The notes beneath the pieces were generated by a model. It did no database searches and was not told where the DNA came from. It saw nothing but the letters and a program-made list of their open reading frames with translations. Made by a program: the position numbers and the translations under genes. Shown piece by piece: positions 57,502 through 64,000 of a stretch of DNA of 64,000 nucleotides (positions within the stretch are counted from its first letter, which is position 1; every line of letters starts with the position of its first letter). Source of the DNA: Nocardioides sp. S-1144. Lineage in GTDB: Bacteria; Actinomycetota; Actinomycetes; Propionibacteriales; Nocardioidaceae. The stretch covers positions 372,001 through 436,000 of the forward strand of contig NZ_CP040695.2 in assembly GCF_005954645.2 (NCBI RefSeq), read 5' to 3'.

Positions 57502-58425
57502 TCACCTGCCGAGCGGCTCGGCGATCTCCCGGATCCGGGCCGTCGCGAGCTCGATCATCAGCTGGGCCGCCGGGGAGAGGACGGCGCCGGCCCGGTGCAC
57601 GACGGCGAAGGTGTCCCACACCCGCGGCCGCAGGGCGACCCAGCCGGCGTTCGGGGCGAGCCGGGGAAGCAGCTGCTCGGCGGCGCCGCGGGGGATGACG
57701 GAGTCGGCGAGCCCGAGACCGACGATCTCGACGGCGGTCTCGACGTCCTCGACCTCGATGCGGGTCTGCGGGTTGCGCCCGGTCTCGTGGAGCAGCTGGC
57801 GCAGCAGGATCCGGGTGGAGTCCTCGGCGCGCCAGGTGGTCTCGGGCATCACCAGGGTGGCCAGCGCGAGCCGGTGCGCGGTGACCGGGGTGGCCAGCCG
57901 CGCCGGGTCGGCGGAGATGTAGACGAGCTCCTCGCGCGCGACCGGCGTGATGGTGATCCCCTCGCTGCGGACCCCGGCGACCGCGAGCATCGCCGCCTCG
58001 AGGCGCCCGCGGCGCAGGTCCTCGGCGACCGCCGTGGAGTTCTGGCCGACCAGCTCGACGCGGACGCCGGGGTAGCGGGCCAGGACGTCGGCGATCAGCC
58101 CGGCGCTGGCGTAGAGGCGGGCGACGCCGAACATCCCGAACCGGATGGTGCCGGTCTCGAAGGACCGGACGCTGCGGACGGCGTCCTGGGCCTCGGCGAC
58201 CGAGGCCAGCACCTTCTCGGCGTGCGGGCGCAGCGTGTCGGCGACGGTGGTCGGGACGACCCCGCGGCCCACCCGGCGGAAGAGCTGGACGCCCAGCGAC
58301 TTCTCCAGGGCGCGGACCTGCTCGGAGACCGAGGGCTGGGCGTAGCCGAGCTCGTCGGCGGCGGCGGTGAGCGAGCCGTGCTCGTAGGTGGCCAGGAAGC
58401 AGCGCAGCTGGTGCAGTGAGAGCAC
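57502..58425 (-). CDS. LysR-family transcriptional regulator
   Basis: A 307-residue regulator: N-terminal winged helix (LHQLRCFLATYEHGSLTAAA, YAQPSVSEQVRALEKSLGVQL) and a periplasmic-binding-like effector domain. Start choice: GTG at 58425 is 9 nt after GGAG; another in-frame GTG at 58431 is only 3 nt from it, and the ATG at 58473 has no site. Divergent from the zinc-ribbon microprotein gene (58512) across 86 bp, its most likely target. Ligand unknown. Confidence 0.88.
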   Translation of the reverse strand: MLSLHQLRCFLATYEHGSLTAAADELGYAQPSVSEQVRALEKSLGVQLFRRVGRGVVPTTVADTLRPHAEKVLASVAEAQDAVRSVRSFETGTIRFGMFGVARLYASAGLIADVLARYPGVRVELVGQNSTAVAEDLRRGRLEAAMLAVAGVRSEGITITPVAREELVYISADPARLATPVTAHRLALATLVMPETTWRAEDSTRILLRQLLHETGRNPQTRIEVEDVETAVEIVGLGLADSVIPRGAAEQLLPRLAPNAGWVALRPRVWDTFAVVHRAGAVLSPAAQLMIELATARIREIAEPLGR

Positions 58426-58511
58426 GGTCACAATCTCCTCAAGGGCTGACCTTTGGTTCGTGCTGGAAATCAAGGCTACCCCTGGGGTCGGCGACCCTCC
58501 AGAATGGAGTC

Positions 58512-58694
58512 ATGTTCGTCCACTCCTGCACCTCCTGCGGCAAGCGCCAGCTCACCTTCCCCAGCCAGCTCTCCGGTGTCACCCACACCGACGAGGGCAT
58601 GGTCGTCTCCTTCACCTGCTGGTGCGGCGCGACCCAGACCCTCGACCACAGCCCCTTCGACGGCGGTCGCGCCCGCGACCTCGTCGACGCCTGA
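58512..58694 (+). CDS. Zinc-ribbon-like microprotein
   Basis: A 60-residue protein with C6-x-x-C9 (HSCTSCGK) and C36-x-C38 (TCWCGA), spaced like a small zinc ribbon. The rest is soluble: LTFPSQLSGVTHTDEGMVVS, then a short acidic C-terminus. Codon positions show normal high-GC third-base bias. No named family recognised. Divergent from the LysR gene; no clear Shine-Dalgarno (GGAGTC 4 nt upstream). Confidence 0.7.
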   Translation: MFVHSCTSCGKRQLTFPSQLSGVTHTDEGMVVSFTCWCGATQTLDHSPFDGGRARDLVDA

Positions 58695-58715
58695 CCTGAC
58701 GCCACCGCCAGCCCC

Positions 58716-58919
58716 AGCCGAAGCTTGAGTAAGCGAGCGCCAGCGCTAGCCGGAGGTTGAGCAAGCGAGCGCCAGCGAGCGCCGACGAAACCCCCGGGCC
58801 GCTCAACCCCAGCCGGAGGTTGAGCAAGCGAGCGCCAGCCAGCCGGAGGTTGAGCAAGCGAGCGCCAGCCAGCCGGAGGTTGAGCAAGCGAGCGCCAGCG
58901 AGCGCCGACGAAACCCCCG
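58716..58919. repeat. Tandem 29-30 bp repeats in a 343-bp gene-free stretch
   Basis: Five units of AGCCGGAGGTTGAGCAAGCG plus AGCGCCAGC begin at 58716 (degenerate), 58748, 58811, 58841 and 58871; the last three are in perfect 30-bp tandem. A second block, GAGCGCCGACGAAACCCCC, follows unit 2 (58777) and unit 5 (58900), so a larger unit is itself duplicated. The remainder of 58695-59037 holds TCTCGACACGCGGGTC-like sequence often seen between actinobacterial genes; no gene is evident. Confidence 0.85.
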
Positions 58920-59037
58920 GCCCCCACGCCCCGCGCCGTCGGCCAGGCGTCTCGACACGCGGGTCACGACCTCGTCCCTCGGTCGCGCCGCTCACTCGAC
59001 GACCGGCGAGCTGACCCGCCCTCGCCGGCTCGGGCGG

Positions 59038-60300
59038 TCAGGTCATCGCACCGACCCGCGCGGTCGTCGCACCCGGGAAGACCTGGGCCGGTGACGCGCC
59101 GAAGCGCGACACGATGACCTCCGACAGCACGCTGCGGTAGTCCGTGGTGACCAGGAGGTCGGCGTCGACGGTGTTGGTCAGGCCCGGCCAGGTGCCGTAG
59201 TACCGCCCGCCCCTGACCCCGGCGCCGAACAGGAACATCACGTTCCCGTGGCCGTGGTCGAGACCCTGGCTGGCGTTCTCCTTGACCCGCCGGCCGAACT
59301 CGCTGATGGTGACCAGGGTGACCTTGTCGGCCAGCGGCCCGAGGTCGGCGAAGAAGGCCGCGATCGCGCCGGCCATCTCGTTGGCCTTGCGGACCAGGTT
59401 CCCGTCGGCGAGGTTGCCGATCCAGGTGTGGTGGTCCCAGGAGCCGTGGTCGACGGTGATGATCTCCGCGCCGACGTCGGCCCGGATCGTGCGCGCCGTG
59501 GCCTGCAGGGCCGAGGCGAGGTCGTTGCGCGGGTAGACGGCGCCGTTCGACGGCGTCGCCGACGTCGCGTGCACCGGGGCGAACTCGTCGATCACCTCGA
59601 GGGTGGAGCGGAAGCCGACCCCGAGCTGGGTCGAGCTGCCCGCCCAGGCGGTGCTCAGCGAGCGGCGTCGCGCCGCGGCCTCGGCGGGCGAGGCCCCGCC
59701 GGCCAGGCGGACCCGGTCGATGCTGGGGGTGACCAGCACCGGCTGCGGTCCCATGACGGCGGTGGCCGGCACGCCACCGCCCATCTGGATCGCCTCGATC
59801 GGCGAGCCGGCGCCGTCGCGACCGACCAGCCGGTTCAGCCAGCCGATGCGCGCGTCGGAGCCGGGGTCGGCGTCCTCGACCTCCTCCATCGCGGAGAAGT
59901 GGGAGCGGTTCGGCGACGGCAGCCCGGTGGCGTGGACGGCGGCCATCCGGCCGGCGTTCCACATCGGGACGAGCGGCGCGAACGACGGGTGCAGCCCGAA
60001 CATCGCGTCCTTGGCGAGCAGCCGCTCGGAGGCCACCGCGATGCTCGGCCGGGCCTGGTAGTAGACCGGGTCGCCGTGCGGCACGACCAGGCTCAGCCCG
60101 TCGCAGGCACCGCGCATCGAGAGCACGACCAGCACCTGGTCGGCCTGGCCGGCCGCGGCGTACGACGTCTCGGTGAACGCCGTGCCGAAGGTCGCGGTGA
60201 CGGCGCCGCCGGCCACCAGCGCGCCGCGGAGGAACGAGCGCCGCGACGTCCGCACGTAGTCGTCGCAGCAGGGCTGCGGGTCGTTCTGCTGCTCGGTCAT
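59038..60300 (-). CDS. DUF1501 family Tat-exported protein
   Basis: A 420-residue protein with a twin-arginine signal (RTSRRSFLRGALVAGGAV, about 23-40). DUF1501 features: LVVLSMRGACDGLSLVVPHG, GLHPSFAPLVPMW, PNRSHFSAMEEVE, ITVDHGSWDHHTWIGN and SEFGRRVKEN with DHGHGN. The fold is related to the alkaline phosphatase/sulfatase superfamily and is nearly always next to a DUF1800 gene, as here (14-bp gap). Substrate unknown. Confidence 0.92.
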   Translation of the reverse strand: MTEQQNDPQPCCDDYVRTSRRSFLRGALVAGGAVTATFGTAFTETSYAAAGQADQVLVVLSMRGACDGLSLVVPHGDPVYYQARPSIAVASERLLAKDAMFGLHPSFAPLVPMWNAGRMAAVHATGLPSPNRSHFSAMEEVEDADPGSDARIGWLNRLVGRDGAGSPIEAIQMGGGVPATAVMGPQPVLVTPSIDRVRLAGGASPAEAAARRRSLSTAWAGSSTQLGVGFRSTLEVIDEFAPVHATSATPSNGAVYPRNDLASALQATARTIRADVGAEIITVDHGSWDHHTWIGNLADGNLVRKANEMAGAIAAFFADLGPLADKVTLVTISEFGRRVKENASQGLDHGHGNVMFLFGAGVRGGRYYGTWPGLTNTVDADLLVTTDYRSVLSEVIVSRFGASPAQVFPGATTARVGAMT

Positions 60301-60314
60301 CGAGGGTCTCCGGT

Positions 60315-62084
60315 TCAGCGGTGCAGGTGGTCGGGGCTGTCGAGCAGGGTCGTGAGCAGCAGCGGGAACTGCCACCGCATCACCGGGTGGCTGGCGGTGA
60401 TCGTCGTGCCCGCGGCCACGTCGACGGCCTGGGCGCAGGCGGTCACCAGGCGCGCGGGCGCCGCCTTGCCGAGCAGCTGGCGGCAGAGGTGGTCGACGAG
60501 GTGGTCGAACCGCACGCTGTCGGCGGGCAGCCAGCTCGTCGGGGCGCGGTAGGTGATCTGCTTGGTCGGCCACCAGCCCCCGGAGAGGGTGAGGTGGACG
60601 TCGAAGGAGGCCAGCAGCCGCGAGGCCGACGACCAGGCGCGGCCGGTGTCGGGGGGACCGTCGGGGCGGGCCCAGGCGAACGGCGAGTGGCCGATCGAGC
60701 TGGTGTGCCACAGGAAGGAGTTCGCCGCGGAGTCGGCGCTGGTCGGCCGGGCGATCTCGGTGCGCAGGGCGCGGTGGGTGGCCACGACGTCGTCGGTGGG
60801 GGTCCGGACCTTCTGCCCGGCCGAGGCGAGGAACTCCGGGGACGCGACCAGCGCGCGCAGGACCGGCTTGATGGCGGTCTCGTTGTCCAGGTAGACGCGG
60901 GCGAGCCGCTCCACCAGCGCCGGCGGCGGGTCGTCGGAGACGAACCGGACGGCGAGCTTGCGGGCGATCCGCTCCGCGGTGCGCGGGTGCCGGGCCAGGT
61001 GGGTCAGGTAGGCCTCGGTGACGGCGCGGCCGTCGGCGTTCGCGTTGGGGTGCTCGAAGCCCAGGACGCTGACCGGGCCGGTCCAGTGGCTGGCCGGGTC
61101 GTAGTAGGAGCGCCACGTCGTCCACAGGTCGACGCGGTAGCCGGTGAGGATGCGCGAGGACGCCTTGACGTCGTCCTCGCCGTGGTTGCCGCGGCCGACG
61201 GTGTGCAGCTCGAGGAGCTCGCGACCCAGGTTCTCGTTCGGGGCCCTCTTCGTGGACCTCGCGTTGTCGAGCGAGATCCCCATCGCGGGGTGCGTGATCG
61301 CGGCGACGAGCATCTGGTCGAACCGGCCCAGCGCGTGGCTGCGCAGCAGCTTCCCGTAGTCGGCGCGGTAGGTGAAGACGCCGTCGTCGTCGAGCGGCAC
61401 GTGCAGGTGGTTCTCCCAGAACTCGGTCATCACCTCGAGCACCTGGCGCTGGGAGTAGATGCGGCGCAGCAGGCACCAGCGGGCGTAGTTGGCCATCGCC
61501 ACCCAGCCGCCCTCGACCTCGTCGTTGTTGCGCTGGCCGATTGTCGCGGCGTCGAGGTCGATCGAGAGCCACCACGTGTGCATCGGGTCGGCCTTGGGGT
61601 CCGCGACCGACGCGGGGTCGAGCTGCTGCTCGAACCAGCGCGCCGGGCCCCCTGCCTGCCGCATCTGCTCGTGCAGCGCCGGCGTCATGCCGTAGGTGAA
61701 CCGGTTGCCGAGGTGCAGCGACGCCGCCGTCGGCACCGGCGAGCGCACGAAGTCGGGGTCGGACGGCGGCCCGGACGGCTCCGTCGGGCCGGTCGGCTCC
61801 GCGGGCTGGGTCGGCACGGCGCGGTGCCCCAGGTGCTTGCAGCGGTGCTGGTGCCGGCAGGTGTGCTTCGGGTGCTTCGCGCAGCGGTGCCAGTGCCGGC
61901 ACCGCCGGCGGTGCCGGGCTCCCACCGCCTCGGCCTCGGTCGCGATCAGGGCGGGGCTGACGGCGGCCGCCGCCAGTCCGGCGACCACGCCTCGCGCCAG
62001 GAAGCGGCGCGACAGCGGGTCGGCGTCCGGGGGGTCGGGTCGGTCGCCGTCGTGGGGGGACGGCGACGTGGGGGCGATGCTCAC
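60315..62084 (-). CDS. DUF1800 family Tat-exported protein with His/Cys/Arg-rich spacer
   Basis: A 589-residue protein. GTG at 62084 has GGAG 8 nt upstream; the ATG at 62123 lacks one. A Tat-like signal (SRRFLARGVVAGLAAAA, about 25-45) is followed by a spacer of about 30 residues with 8 His and 4 Cys among many Arg (HRRRCRHWHRCAKHPKH and HRCKHLGHR), then a Pro/Thr/Glu linker and the DUF1800 domain: FWENHLHVPLDD, NENLGRELLELHTVG and RILTGYR. It pairs with the DUF1501 gene. The His/Cys spacer looks metal-binding, which is not part of the family definition. Confidence 0.88.
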   Translation of the reverse strand: MSIAPTSPSPHDGDRPDPPDADPLSRRFLARGVVAGLAAAAVSPALIATEAEAVGARHRRRCRHWHRCAKHPKHTCRHQHRCKHLGHRAVPTQPAEPTGPTEPSGPPSDPDFVRSPVPTAASLHLGNRFTYGMTPALHEQMRQAGGPARWFEQQLDPASVADPKADPMHTWWLSIDLDAATIGQRNNDEVEGGWVAMANYARWCLLRRIYSQRQVLEVMTEFWENHLHVPLDDDGVFTYRADYGKLLRSHALGRFDQMLVAAITHPAMGISLDNARSTKRAPNENLGRELLELHTVGRGNHGEDDVKASSRILTGYRVDLWTTWRSYYDPASHWTGPVSVLGFEHPNANADGRAVTEAYLTHLARHPRTAERIARKLAVRFVSDDPPPALVERLARVYLDNETAIKPVLRALVASPEFLASAGQKVRTPTDDVVATHRALRTEIARPTSADSAANSFLWHTSSIGHSPFAWARPDGPPDTGRAWSSASRLLASFDVHLTLSGGWWPTKQITYRAPTSWLPADSVRFDHLVDHLCRQLLGKAAPARLVTACAQAVDVAAGTTITASHPVMRWQFPLLLTTLLDSPDHLHR

Positions 62085-62239
62085 GTGTGCTCCGGGGGAG
62101 GGACGGGCCAGGTACGGGTGCATGGGGGGTCACCTGGTCCTTCGGCCGGGACGGGCCGGGACTTGAGCCCGTGCCGACCGTCGATTCCGTACCCGGTCGG
62201 GTCTGTCCCTATACTCGTCGTCGCTGCCGGGTGCAGCAG

Positions 62240-62312
62240 GCCGCCTTAGCTCAGTCGGTAGAGCGAGTCACTCGTAATGACTAGGTCGTCAGTTCGATTC
62301 TGACAGGCGGCT
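62240..62312 (+). tRNA. tRNA-Thr (anticodon CGT)
   Basis: Acceptor GCCGCCT (62240-62246) pairs with AGGCGGC (62305-62311), discriminator T62312, no encoded CCA. D arm TAGCTCAGTCGGTAGAGC; anticodon stem AGTCA/TGACT with loop CTCGTAA, so anticodon CGT reading ACG; T arm GTCAGTTCGATTCTGAC. A rho-independent-like hairpin follows at 62318. Confidence 0.95.
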
Positions 62313-62317
62313 CACGG

Positions 62318-62354
62318 AAGGCCCCTGACCAGCAGCGATGCGGTCGGGGGCCTT
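62318..62354 (+). terminator. Hairpin terminator after tRNA-Thr
   Basis: AAGGCCCCTGACC (62318-62330) pairs with GGTCGGGGGCCTT (62342-62354), one T-G wobble, 11-nt loop. Confidence 0.75.
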
Positions 62355-62367
62355 CGTCGTCCTCGGC

Positions 62368-62643
62368 TCACCGGCGCAGCAGGCGGAGCACGACGGCGAG
62401 CGCGAACGACGCGAGCGACCCGGCCAGGCACACCAGCCCGAGGCAGAGCATCACGTTCTGGGCCGCGACGTTGTCGGGACCGCTCCCGACGAGGTTGGCG
62501 CCGTAGCCGAACAGCCCGGCGAGTGCCATCAGGAACAGGACGACGCCGAGTCCGGTGAAGAGCAGGGCCCCGGTGAGGGGTCGCACGGCCGGCGGTTCGC
62601 GAGTCTCCACGATGCGGTCGTGTCCCGGCTCGGTGTCATCCAA
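62368..62643 (-). CDS. Hypothetical two-helix membrane protein
   Basis: A 91-residue protein: an acidic N-terminus of about 20 residues, transmembrane helices about 23-47 and 62-87, ending RLLRR. Unrecognised. Its stop is 13 bp from the tRNA terminator, on the opposite strand. A TTG or GTG start further upstream cannot be excluded, but the ATG at 62643 gives the only sensible N-terminus. Confidence 0.65.
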   Translation of the reverse strand: MDDTEPGHDRIVETREPPAVRPLTGALLFTGLGVVLFLMALAGLFGYGANLVGSGPDNVAAQNVMLCLGLVCLAGSLASFALAVVLRLLRR

Positions 62644-62728
62644 ACCCCCGACGGCTTCAGGTGCGGCAGGAGTGGTCGAGGGCGCCGGCTCCCCACGACG
62701 TCGCTGACGGCCCGCCTGGCCGAGGTCC

Positions 62729-63181
62729 CTACCCCGCGCCGCACTCGTTCCAGCGCCCGCGATCGCGGCAGAACCCGAGCTGGAGGTAGGTGCGCGTCTC
62801 GCCGCGGGCGTAGAACTTCGCCTCCAGGTAGCGGAACCGTCGGCTCGGCACCGGCAGGGCCCAGCGGGCGACCCCGTTGGCGTTCGTGGTGACCCGGTCG
62901 CGGTAGTTCCCCCCGCCCGCGAGGACGCCCGTGAACCGGACCACGGCTCCGCTCACCGGCGCACCCGAGGCGCGGCGCACCAGCCTCACCCGGAAGCCAG
63001 CGGCCGCGATGGCGGGCGCCTTGAAGGCGTAGACCTCGTACGTCGGGGGGTTCGCCGCCCGCGTGGCGTGCGGCGCCGCCGTGGCGGCGGAGGTCGTCGT
63101 CGAGGCGACCAGGCCGATGAGGACGACGAGGTGCGCGACGAGCATGCTGCGCCGCGAGGAGCGGTGGGGGGCGGTGGACAT
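62729..63181 (-). CDS. Secreted single Ig-like domain protein
   Basis: A 150-residue protein with a signal peptide (basic start SSRRSML, hydrophobic core to about 30). The mature part is one bacterial Ig-like (Big/CarboxypepD_reg-like) beta-sandwich: VRLVRRASGAPVSGAVVRFTG, VTTNANGVARWALPVP. It ends LQLGFCRDRGRWNECG with a cysteine pair. ATG at 63181 was chosen over GTG 63190 because TAGGGT lies 7 nt upstream (leaderless). Binding partner unknown. Confidence 0.72.
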   Translation of the reverse strand: MSTAPHRSSRRSMLVAHLVVLIGLVASTTTSAATAAPHATRAANPPTYEVYAFKAPAIAAAGFRVRLVRRASGAPVSGAVVRFTGVLAGGGNYRDRVTTNANGVARWALPVPSRRFRYLEAKFYARGETRTYLQLGFCRDRGRWNECGAG

Positions 63182-63188
63182 GGGACGC

Positions 63189-63194
63189 ACCCTA
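63189..63194 (-). promoter_or_regulatory. -10 element TAGGGT for a leaderless transcript
   Basis: Minus-strand TAGGGT ends 7 nt before the ATG at 63181 of the Ig-like secreted protein gene. Confidence 0.45.
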
Positions 63195-63256
63195 TGCGCG
63201 CCCCGCCGGCCGGTCGACCGGGTCGGCGGCGACCGGACGGTGTCGGATCGTGGGGA

Positions 63257-63262
63257 TAGTGT
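63257..63262 (+). promoter_or_regulatory. -10 element TAGTGT upstream of the PCD-VOC fusion gene
   Basis: TAGTGT ends 8 nt before the ATG at 63271; no Shine-Dalgarno is seen, so the mRNA is probably leaderless. Confidence 0.45.
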
Positions 63263-63270
63263 GCTGGCGC

Positions 63271-63978
63271 ATGGACATGCTCGTCGGGGAACAGATCGCC
63301 CAGGCCGGTCTCACCGAGTGGCGCAAGCTGGCTCAGGGACTGCACGCGCGCTACGTGGTCGACGACTTCGGAGCCGGCGCCCGGTTCGTCCTGGCGGTCG
63401 GCGCCGCGGGTGACGAGCTCGGCCACCACCCGAGGGTGATGATCGGCGAGGGCCACGTCGACCTCCGGCTGTGCAGCGACGACGCGATCTACCGCGAGGA
63501 CTCCGGCACCGAGCACGTGGTCGAGTGGGTGACCCAGCAGGACGTCGACCTCGCGCGCCGGATCACCGAGGTCGCCGCCGAGCACGGGCTCACCGCCGAC
63601 CCCGCCTCGGTCAGCGTCGTCGAGCTCGGCCTGGACACCCCCGACTCGGCGAGGATCGCGCCGGTGTGGGCAGCCCTCCTGACCGGGAGCTCCTCCTCGC
63701 AGGGTCGCGGGACCCCGGGCGACGAGATCCGCGACGCCGCCGGCCGGGTGCCCAACCTGTGGTTCGGCGACGTCGAGGGCGACGCGCCCAGCCAGGGGTT
63801 CCACGTCGAGGTCTACGTGCCTCTCGAGGCGCGCGACCAGCGCGTCGCCGACGCCGTCGCCGCGGGCGGGACGGTGGTCGACGACACCCACGCGCCCGGA
63901 CTCACCGTGGTCGCCGACCAGGACGGCAACAGGGGCGTGGTGTGCGTCGACGTGGGGGCAGCGGCGTCCGTCGGGTAA
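63271..63978 (+). CDS. Pterin-4a-carbinolamine dehydratase-like domain fused to a VOC (glyoxalase-like) domain
   Basis: A 235-residue fusion. Residues about 5-105 resemble pterin-4a-carbinolamine dehydratase: LTEWRKLAQGLHARYVVDDF, the GHHPRVMIGEGHVDLRL segment with the paired His of the active site, and VTQQDVDLARRI. Residues about 113-230 form a VOC domain (VVELGLDTPDSARIAPVWAALL, PNLWFGDV, FHVEVYVPLEARDQRVADAV). Upstream ATG-less frame from 63250 was rejected. The dehydratase part may be a structural remnant or bind a pterin; the VOC part usually binds metal and small ligands. Confidence 0.8.
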   Translation: MDMLVGEQIAQAGLTEWRKLAQGLHARYVVDDFGAGARFVLAVGAAGDELGHHPRVMIGEGHVDLRLCSDDAIYREDSGTEHVVEWVTQQDVDLARRITEVAAEHGLTADPASVSVVELGLDTPDSARIAPVWAALLTGSSSSQGRGTPGDEIRDAAGRVPNLWFGDVEGDAPSQGFHVEVYVPLEARDQRVADAVAAGGTVVDDTHAPGLTVVADQDGNRGVVCVDVGAAASVG

Positions 63979-64000
63979 CCCCCGCGAAACAGGCGCCGCC

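Overview
The window is very GC-rich, has long open frames in every phase, many GTG starts and many 4-base start/stop overlaps (ATGA/GTGA). This is typical of an actinobacterium. From memory, gene order matches conserved actinobacterial neighbourhoods: crp-nth-thioredoxin-Nudix-marP-holin-acs resembles the Mycobacterium tuberculosis Rv3676-Rv3667 region, and tad-helicase-bldG-hppA-topA-tmk-holB resembles the Streptomyces SCO3540-3560 region. Nocardioidaceae (Nocardioides-like) is my best guess for the family, at moderate confidence. The content is almost entirely chromosomal. I see no prophage, no IS element with a transposase and no CRISPR array.

Layout. 1-1.4 kb: an AbiEi/DUF559 endonuclease-like gene flanked on both sides by three 32-bp palindromes in opposite orientation. 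1.4-5.5 kb: crp (minus) divergent from the overlapping operon nth-tlp-nudL-marP. 5.5-10.2 kb: acetate uptake and activation on the minus strand (DUF485, actP, acs, holin-X), preceded by two Crp-type operators. 10.4-20.1 kb: one polycistron for assimilatory nitrate reduction (narK, catalytic and electron-transfer nitrate reductase subunits, nirB, nirD) plus siroheme supply and a HemD/winged-helix fusion. 20-22.2 kb: a gene remnant, a glutathione-independent formaldehyde dehydrogenase and a secreted HAD phosphatase. 22.2-26.9 kb: methyltransferase, LytS/LytTR two-component system and a second DUF485/solute-symporter pair. 26.9-32.4 kb: a Fic-like pseudoenzyme, a possible small RNA, a WXG100-like/lipase operon, a sigma factor with a PASTA membrane partner and a HAD-IB hydrolase.

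32.5-40.2 kb: the actinobacterial tad/Flp locus (ssd, tadA, tadB, tadC, flp, two TadE-like genes) with its DECH helicase; tadB and tadC each carry an apparent 1-nt deletion. 40.4-52.2 kb: bldG, the proton pyrophosphatase hppA, a methyltransferase, an XRE regulator, a DUF2510 protein and topA-tmk-holB. 52.2-58.7 kb: a secreted peptidase, a secreted protein, a MoxR/DUF58/VWA operon, a LysR regulator and a zinc-ribbon microprotein. 58.7-64 kb: a tandem-repeat block, a DUF1800/DUF1501 Tat pair, tRNA-Thr(CGT) and small membrane or secreted proteins, ending in a pterin-dehydratase/VOC fusion.

Regulation. GTGA-N6-TCAC operators lie upstream of actP, fdhA and hppA while a Crp-family regulator is encoded nearby, which suggests a local Crp regulon. 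Several genes (nth, the HAD phosphatase, the 26.9-kb divergent pair, holB, the Ig-like secreted protein, the PCD-VOC gene) have a TANNNT -10 box 6-8 nt before the start codon, pointing to leaderless transcripts. The items I consider most worth a second look are the WXG100-like/lipase cassette, the Fic pseudoenzyme, the palindrome-flanked endonuclease gene, the paired tadB/tadC frameshifts and the unexplained hairpin-rich intergenic region at 27.6-27.9 kb.
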